Origin: Thermoflexibacter sp.
GTDB taxonomy: Bacteria; Bacteroidota; Bacteroidia; Cytophagales; Thermoflexibacteraceae
Length of the DNA stretch: 11,088 nucleotides
Direction: 5' to 3'
Assembly (NCBI GenBank): GCA_025455345.1
Contig: JALOMS010000220.1
Span: 1 to 11,088 of the forward strand
The notes under the pieces were generated by a model. The model was not told the DNA's origin, ran no database searches, and saw nothing but the letters and a program-made list of their open reading frames with translations. Positions within the stretch are counted from its first letter, which is position 1, and each line of letters starts with the position of its first letter. Positions 7,170 to 11,088 of this stretch are shown here, in pieces. The position numbers and the translations under genes are program-made.

Positions 7170-7505
7170 ATGCAGTATCCAATAAAAAGATTTTTTAAAT
7201 ATTGTATTTTCAGCTTGTTGCTCTTGGTAAGTGTGCAAGGGATAACGTCTTGTAGTGGTAGTAAGCCCCAAGCCCAATCAAGTGAAGAGCAAGGAAAAAA
7301 GAAGAAAAAGAAAAAAGTCCCAAGGTGCAAAATGCCCTCCTGCCATGTACGCATGACTCACCTGCACGACGGTGCTGAGTTTAGAGGCAAAAAAACTTGG
7401 TTTCTCAAAGATTGGTTTTACTTTGGCAAAGAACCCAAAGTTGGTGAAGGACTGCGAAAAACAAAGAGAGACCCACATCAATGGAATACAAGGAAAAAGA
7501 AATAG
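7170..7505 (+). CDS. Small lysine-rich lipoprotein with Cys/His/Met cluster
   Basis: The protein has 111 residues. Lys/Arg residues (6-10) precede a hydrophobic core (about 12-22) and the lipobox-like ITSC ending at Cys28. Lipidation at Cys28 and attachment to a membrane are therefore likely. Seven consecutive lysines (43-49) follow, then a compact block CKMPSCHVRMTHLHDG (53-68) in which Cys53, Cys58, His59, Met62, His64 and His66 could bind a metal. The C-terminus is basic (EPKVGEGLRKTKRDP, ending in lysines). I recall similar short proteins in Bacteroidota only as a pattern, without known function. The gene stands alone, divergent from the J-protein operon and convergent with the broken response regulator. 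Confidence 0.8.
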   Translation: MQYPIKRFFKYCIFSLLLLVSVQGITSCSGSKPQAQSSEEQGKKKKKKKVPRCKMPSCHVRMTHLHDGAEFRGKKTWFLKDWFYFGKEPKVGEGLRKTKRDPHQWNTRKKK

Positions 7506-7554
7506 GCATATAAAAATGGGGTTTCTTAAATCTGTAAATTCATTAGATGGACAC

Positions 7555-8213
7555 TCATAGCAATTTTTCTTGAATCTTATGGTGAAAATTCTCGCGGTAT
7601 TTCTCACTAATTGCAATCTTATGCTCGCCTATAAACACGTGATTGTCCTCTATTTTGTTTCCAAATCTTTCATGCGTTTATAGACAATATATTTCTCATT
7701 TCCTACGACAAAAAGCACATAGTCTTTTAATCCTTCTATGTAATCTATTTTAGAAAGTTCTACCTTGACAACAGATTTTCCTGTTTTGAGGAAAATGCTT
7801 GTATGATTTTGATTAATAGGATCTTCTGTCGTAGGTATTGGAGTGATTTTGGCATTTTCCAGTATTTCCCACGCCTTAGTAACTGCCCTGACAAATCGCT
7901 CAAAAGTAATAGGCTTTAGTAAATAATCGAGCGCATTTTTTTCATAACTTTCCAAAGCATAATCAGAATAAGCCGTAGTAAAAATTACTTTTTGCTTTTT
8001 ATCTAAAAGATTGATTAGCTCCATGCCTGATAAGTGAGGCATATTGATGTCCATGAAAATCAGGTCAATAGGATTTGTGTGGAGAAAGGTAAGAGCTTCC
8101 ATGGCATTGTAGCAAGAATGTACCAATTCTAAGAAAGGTACTTGACCGATATAGTCAGTAAGCAGACTGACCGCTAATGGCTCATCATCTATGATTAAAC
8201 ACTTGATTTTCAA
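7555..8213 (-). pseudogene. LytTR-family response regulator disrupted by a deletion and frameshift in the DNA-binding domain
   Basis: Residues 1-120 are an intact receiver domain: acidic pair D9-D10, phospho-acceptor Asp55 in FMDINMP, T80-A81 and Lys100 in LLKP. After a linker the LytTR domain begins (SIFLKTGKSVVKVELSKIDYIEGLKDYV...) but stops at 7650-7652, after 187 residues rather than the usual 230-250. Downstream in another frame the missing end is readable from 7659 to the stop at 7555-7557: NKIEDNHVFIG...AISEKYRENF...QEKLL. The segment normally between the two parts, about 18-20 codons carrying the RVHRSYIV-type core, is missing, and the loss is not a multiple of three. The start codon is TTG (8211-8213), with no in-frame ATG before an upstream stop. 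No sensor kinase gene adjoins it. DNA binding should be lost; a truncated receiver might still be made. Confidence 0.85.
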
Positions 8214-8393
8214 TTTTTTATATTTATTAATTTGATAAAAACTCCAATATATTATTCAAAAGTTTTCTATTATTTTGTTCTTTGCACTGATAAATTAACT
8301 TTGTCTATCGAGTAGCTTTTTGATGAAACATGACAAAATTACAAAATAGCAATAGATTTAAGGGTATATTTCTATTCTTACAAACGCTTTTTC

Positions 8394-8401
8394 TAAATTT
8401 G
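8394..8401 (+). promoter_or_regulatory. Bacteroidota -7 element upstream of the ABC exporter gene
   Basis: TAAATTTG fully matches TAnnTTTG and ends 40 bases before the ATG at 8442. A convincing TTTG at -33 is missing, so the call rests on the -7 element and its position. The rest of the 228-bp gap between the response regulator remnant and this gene is AT-rich, with no other feature seen. Confidence 0.55.
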
Positions 8402-8441
8402 CACGCTATAAAAAAATTTAGTTTTCATATAAATCTGTATA

Positions 8442-10271
8442 ATGAAGTCCTATTTACGTATTATTTCCTACTCCAAACCTTACAGTTCGTATATTCCTAC
8501 TTATCTGATATTAACTTTATTAGCCGTAATTTTTGGTTCTCTAAATTTCGTTTTACTTACCCCAGTTTTAGACGTATTGTTCCAAAGCGTACCTTCAGCA
8601 AACGTACAAAATCCTGAATTTGAATGGAATATAGATTATCCAAAACAAATATTTTATTATTATTTAGCCCAAGTTATGAACCAATACGGGAGCATGACAG
8701 CCTTACAGTTAGTTTGCGTGATTATTGTGATTTCTGTTCTACTTTCCAATATTTTCCGCTATGCTTCTTTTGTAGTGATAAATAGGACTATGTATAAGAT
8801 TTTGAGTGGAATACGAGAAGAACTTTTCAATAAAATGCTTGCTTTTGACTTAGCCTATCTTTCCAATGAAGCCAAAGGCGACCTGCTCTCACGCATAACC
8901 AATGATGTAGAGCAGGTAGAGCATGGAGGAGTTATGCAACTCAAAGGTATCATCAAAGAGCCTCTTACTATTATTGTCAATTTTAGTATTTTATTGTATA
9001 TTTCTTTCAAACTGACGATTTTTGTCTTGTTGGTCTTGCCCGTTGCTGTTTTCTTGATTTCTCGTTTGGCAAAAAGTCTAAGAAAACATGGAATCGATAG
9101 CCAATTGCTCTTGGGCAAAATACTTACTACGGTAGAAGAAACGCTTTCTGGCATTAAAATTATCAAAGCATTCAACGCCTCAAGTTTTATTCGCCAGAAA
9201 TTTCACCAACAGAACCAATCATTTACCAAAACGGTCATATATATGCTCAACAAAGGTGATTTGGCAAGTCCGATTTCTGAAACTGTTGGCGTACTTACAG
9301 TCTGTATCATTTTGCTTTATGGAGGTTCTCTGGTATTACAAGATTCTCCTGACTTTACTGCCTCCATGTTTATTGCCTACATTTCTATTTTCTTACAAAT
9401 CCTCAATCCTGCCAAAGCGTTTTCCTCTGCGGTAAGTGCTTTGCAAAGAGGACTCGCCGCCGCAGACCGAATATGGGCAGTGTTGGACATCAAACCTCAC
9501 ATAATCAATGCCCCACAGCCAATTAATATTCATACTTTTAAGAAAGATATTCAGTTTAAGGACGTATCTTTTAGCTACAATACTGAAAGAATAATACTGA
9601 AAAATATCAACTTGACTATACAGAAAGGCAAAACTGTTGCCTTAGTAGGCAGTTCTGGTGGGGGCAAATCTACTTTGGCAGACTTAATTCCGCGATTTTA
9701 TGATGTAACACAAGGGGAAATTCTTCTTGATGGTATTAATATTAAGAATTATGAAGTAGAAGATTTGCGAAGGTTAGTAGGGATTGTAACACAGGAATCT
9801 ATCTTATTTAATGATACTATTTTTAATAACATTGCCTTTGGTATTCCAGAGGCGACCCAAGAGGCTGTCATGCAAGCGGCAAAGATTGCAAATGCCCATG
9901 ATTTTATCATAGAAACCGAAAATGGGTATCATACCAATATAGGCGATAGAGGCATGAAACTTTCGGGGGGACAGCGACAAAGGTTGAGTATTGCAAGGGC
10001 TGTATTGAAAAATCCACCTATCTTGATACTGGACGAGGCAACTTCCGCATTAGATTCACAATCTGAGAGATTAGTGCAAGATGCTCTTAACCAATTGATG
10101 ACCAACCGTACCTCTATTGTCATAGCTCATCGCCTTAGTACCATACAGCAAGCAGACGAAATCATAGTCATCCAAGAAGGTGAAATTATAGAAAAAGGAA
10201 CACATGAAGACCTCATAGCCAATGAGGGTTTTTACAAGAGATTAAGTGCCTTACAAGGGGTAATAGACTAA
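8442..10271 (+). CDS. MsbA-like ABC exporter (fused permease and ATPase)
   Basis: The protein has 609 residues, the normal length of a half-size type IV ABC exporter that works as a homodimer in the inner membrane. Residues 1-330 hold six hydrophobic segments of the ABC membrane domain (for example LILTLLAVIFGSLNFVLL near the start) and the typical TTVEETLSGIKIIKAF helix. The nucleotide-binding domain is complete: Walker A GSSGGGKS (403-410), Q-loop VTQES, signature LSGGQ (507-511), Walker B ILILDEAT with catalytic Glu532, and H-loop His563. Members flip lipid A precursors or other lipids, or export drugs or peptides. The MsbA-like assignment is by general resemblance, so lipid A transport is likely but not proven. 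The gene appears monocistronic. Its stop overlaps the end of the convergent gene. Confidence 0.92.
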   Translation: MKSYLRIISYSKPYSSYIPTYLILTLLAVIFGSLNFVLLTPVLDVLFQSVPSANVQNPEFEWNIDYPKQIFYYYLAQVMNQYGSMTALQLVCVIIVISVLLSNIFRYASFVVINRTMYKILSGIREELFNKMLAFDLAYLSNEAKGDLLSRITNDVEQVEHGGVMQLKGIIKEPLTIIVNFSILLYISFKLTIFVLLVLPVAVFLISRLAKSLRKHGIDSQLLLGKILTTVEETLSGIKIIKAFNASSFIRQKFHQQNQSFTKTVIYMLNKGDLASPISETVGVLTVCIILLYGGSLVLQDSPDFTASMFIAYISIFLQILNPAKAFSSAVSALQRGLAAADRIWAVLDIKPHIINAPQPINIHTFKKDIQFKDVSFSYNTERIILKNINLTIQKGKTVALVGSSGGGKSTLADLIPRFYDVTQGEILLDGINIKNYEVEDLRRLVGIVTQESILFNDTIFNNIAFGIPEATQEAVMQAAKIANAHDFIIETENGYHTNIGDRGMKLSGGQRQRLSIARAVLKNPPILILDEATSALDSQSERLVQDALNQLMTNRTSIVIAHRLSTIQQADEIIVIQEGEIIEKGTHEDLIANEGFYKRLSALQGVID

Positions 10272-10660
10272 AATCTATTCATTGCGTTCAATATACTTTC
10301 TTTTTCTGAAGCAGAAAGTTGCCCATCTTTGAGTAGAAAACTCACTATGATTTGTAAATTTTCTGGTTCGATATCATGAGGATTGTTCTGTATAGCTTTG
10401 ATTATCATCTGTTTATCTTCTTCTAAGTTTGTACTCAGATATAGATAAGCAGGTAGGGAAAGTTGGATAGAATAGCGTAAAAACCGAATCTCTAAATGAT
10501 CGGGATTTAAGAGGATAGCCTTAGAAAAGGTTTGTTGCGACTGTTTTGCCATGCTTAATTTTTCCAAAGGATTCCACAAAGATTTTGCTTTGAGTGTTTC
10601 TAAGCAGGCATGAAAGGCAATGACCAAAGGGTGAGAAGATTGGGCTTTTTGAAGCTCCAT
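10268..10660 (-). CDS. Small helical conserved protein of Bacteroidota, possibly a secreted protein that lost its start codon
   Basis: From the ATG at 10658-10660 the product has 130 residues and is predicted helical. A central FSKAILLNPDHLEIRFLRYSIQ block looks like a TPR-type helix pair, followed by LEEDKQMIIKAI. I recognise this pattern from uncharacterised Bacteroidota proteins that normally carry an N-terminal signal peptide. Here the frame stays open upstream of the ATG to a stop at 10715-10717. Codons 10702-10664 encode a hydrophobic stretch, ILFLILCLYHC, preceded by Lys-Asn, which looks exactly like a signal peptide. No ATG, GTG or TTG begins that stretch. Either an unusual start (ATT at 10700-10702) is used, or the original start was mutated and a cytoplasmic form is made from 10660. 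The stop (10268-10270) overlaps the end of the convergent ABC gene. Confidence 0.7.
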   Translation of the reverse strand: MELQKAQSSHPLVIAFHACLETLKAKSLWNPLEKLSMAKQSQQTFSKAILLNPDHLEIRFLRYSIQLSLPAYLYLSTNLEEDKQMIIKAIQNNPHDIEPENLQIIVSFLLKDGQLSASEKESILNAMNRF

Positions 10661-10786
10661 TTTTGATGAGCAATGGTAAAGGCATAAGATAAGAAATAAA
10701 ATATTTTTAAATAATTATAAACAACTGATTATCAATACTAAAAATATGTAAACTACCAAATTAATTTATTATAAAGTAGGTAATTC

Positions 10787-10811
10787 AACTTTTCTAATCT
10801 AAGCGTTCTTT
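10787..10811 (+). repeat. Duplicated leader block, copy 1
   Basis: The block reads AACTTTTCTAA, an inserted TCT, then AAGCGTTCTTT. It matches copy 2 at 10966-10985 apart from the insertion and the adjoining bases. Each copy stands shortly before a hairpin repeat. Confidence 0.75.
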
Positions 10812-10815
10812 ATTT

Positions 10816-10830
10816 AGCCTCGTAGAGGCG
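10816..10830 (+). repeat. Hairpin repeat 1 (AGCCTC-GTA-GAGGCG)
   Basis: GCCTC pairs with GAGGC across a GTA loop. Compared with the GTCCC/GGGAC copies, both arms have changed so that pairing is kept. The flanking bases A before and GAAA after match copy 2. Confidence 0.75.
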
Positions 10831-10866
10831 AAAGTTTTGTAAAAAACAAGTATTATTCTATCACAA

Positions 10867-10881
10867 AGTCCCATAGGGACG
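10867..10881 (+). repeat. Hairpin repeat 2 (AGTCCC-ATA-GGGACG)
   Basis: GTCCC pairs with GGGAC across an ATA loop. It is preceded by CACAA and followed by AAAC, and closely resembles repeats 4 and 5. Confidence 0.8.
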
Positions 10882-10905
10882 AAACTAATAGTTTTACAAA
10901 ACGCA

Positions 10906-10922
10906 AGTTCCTAACGGAACTG
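10906..10922 (+). repeat. Hairpin repeat 3 (AGTTCC-TAAC-GGAACT)
   Basis: A six-base stem closes on a TAAC loop. One base pair of the common GTCCC/GGGAC stem is replaced by a compensating pair (C:G to T:A). It is preceded by ACAAAACGCA, much like the ACAACGCAT before repeat 5. Confidence 0.75.
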
Positions 10923-10948
10923 AATACAAAAAACGTTTATTTTCGTTG

Positions 10949-10964
10949 AATTACTTAAGTAATT
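10949..10964. repeat. Perfect 16-bp palindrome AATTACTTAAGTAATT
   Basis: The sequence equals its own reverse complement over all 16 bases. It directly abuts leader copy 2 (10966-10985), so it may belong to the repeat unit. It could also be an operator-like site, but no gene start lies close by. Confidence 0.6.
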
Positions 10965-10965
10965 T

Positions 10966-10985
10966 AACTTTTCTAAGCGTTCTTT
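10966..10985 (+). repeat. Duplicated leader block, copy 2
   Basis: AACTTTTCTAAGCGTTCTTT repeats the block at 10787-10811 without the three-base insertion. Hairpin repeat 4 follows nine bases later, as hairpin 1 follows copy 1. Confidence 0.75.
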
Positions 10986-10992
10986 GTATTAA

Positions 10993-11008
10993 AGTCCCTT
11001 TAGGGACG
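10993..11008 (+). repeat. Hairpin repeat 4 (AGTCCCT-TT-AGGGACG)
   Basis: GTCCCT pairs with AGGGAC across a TT loop. The trailing ACATATTGGTAGAAAA looks like a conserved tail of the fuller repeat unit. Confidence 0.8.
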
Positions 11009-11046
11009 ACATATTGGTAGAAAATGGAATTTTAGCACAACGCATA

Positions 11047-11061
11047 AGTCCCGTAGGGACG
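11047..11061 (+). repeat. Hairpin repeat 5 (AGTCCC-GTA-GGGACG)
   Basis: GTCCC pairs with GGGAC across the same GTA loop as repeat 1. It is preceded by CACAACGCATA and followed by TAAC. It lies at the right edge of the window, so further copies may follow. Confidence 0.8.
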
Positions 11062-11088
11062 TAACTATTTCATTAACAAATATTTGTA

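Larger units (their letters stand above)
10721..11088. other. Gene-free region with a cluster of short palindromic repeats
   Basis: Neither strand shows a convincing reading frame. The region carries five short hairpin-forming repeats with related flanks (listed separately), a duplicated leader block and one perfect 16-bp palindrome. The organisation resembles the REP-like dispersed intergenic repeats of Bacteroidota. The cluster may continue beyond the right edge. Confidence 0.7.

Noticed and set aside
7278..7616. Minus-strand open frame of 112 codons opposite the lipoprotein gene
   Set aside because: It is a shadow of the lysine-rich lipoprotein (poly-Lys codons read as Phe/Leu in reverse) and also overlaps the response regulator remnant.
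8330..8617. Plus-strand open frame of 95 codons overlapping the ABC gene start
   Set aside because: It overlaps the promoter and the well-supported ABC frame, and its sequence has no recognisable domain.
10661..10690. Out-of-frame ATG (MPLPLLIKNG...) as an alternative start for the 10268-10660 gene
   Set aside because: It reads in a different frame from the conserved helical sequence and gives a composition unlike a real protein.
10816..11061. Possible CRISPR array
   Set aside because: The repeats are only about 15 bases, differ from each other, are self-palindromic and are spaced irregularly (centres about 51, 40, 87 and 53 bases apart); no cas gene is present.

Overview
This window looks like chromosomal DNA of a low-GC member of the Bacteroidota, probably of the Cytophagales type, though I cannot place it more precisely. 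Three things support this. Several genes have a Bacteroidota-type -7 promoter element (TAnnTTTG), once with a well-spaced TTTG at -33. Strong Shine-Dalgarno sequences are absent. The gene content also fits: a LytTR response regulator, a small Cys/His lipoprotein and paired P-loop ATPases with Sel1/TPR repeats. No rRNA, tRNA, CRISPR or transposase gene was seen.

Layout. (1) 1-4304, minus strand: a three-gene cluster read from 4304 downward. It encodes a membrane protein with a coiled coil and about four transmembrane segments, a 391-residue AAA/STAND-like ATPase, and a second P-loop ATPase with C-terminal Sel1/TPR repeats that runs off the left edge. The membrane gene has its own very good promoter, and the two ATPase genes are 6 bp apart. 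(2) 4373-6910, minus strand: a compact envelope-stress-like operon of J-domain protein, PspA/IM30 protein, NlpC/P60 peptidase and acyl-carrier-protein phosphodiesterase. (3) 7170-7505, plus strand: a small lysine-rich lipoprotein. (4) 7555-8213, minus strand: a LytTR response regulator broken by a frame-shifting deletion in its DNA-binding domain. (5) 8442-10271, plus strand: an intact MsbA-like ABC exporter. It is convergent with, and overlaps by 3-4 bp, a small helical conserved protein (10268-10660, minus) whose signal peptide seems to have lost its start codon. (6) 10661-11088: no gene. It holds five short hairpin-forming repeats whose arms vary together, plus a longer duplicated block.

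How the genes may work together. The J-protein begins with an amphipathic helix resembling the N-terminus of PspA itself and lies directly upstream of pspA. This suggests a membrane-recruited Hsp70 co-chaperone that remodels PspA assemblies, like the chloroplast CDJ2-VIPP1 pair. The 1-4304 cluster has the parts of a membrane-anchored NTPase signalling or conflict system: a membrane module, two NTPase switches and a recently rearranged repeat domain. No effector domain is visible and its function is unknown.
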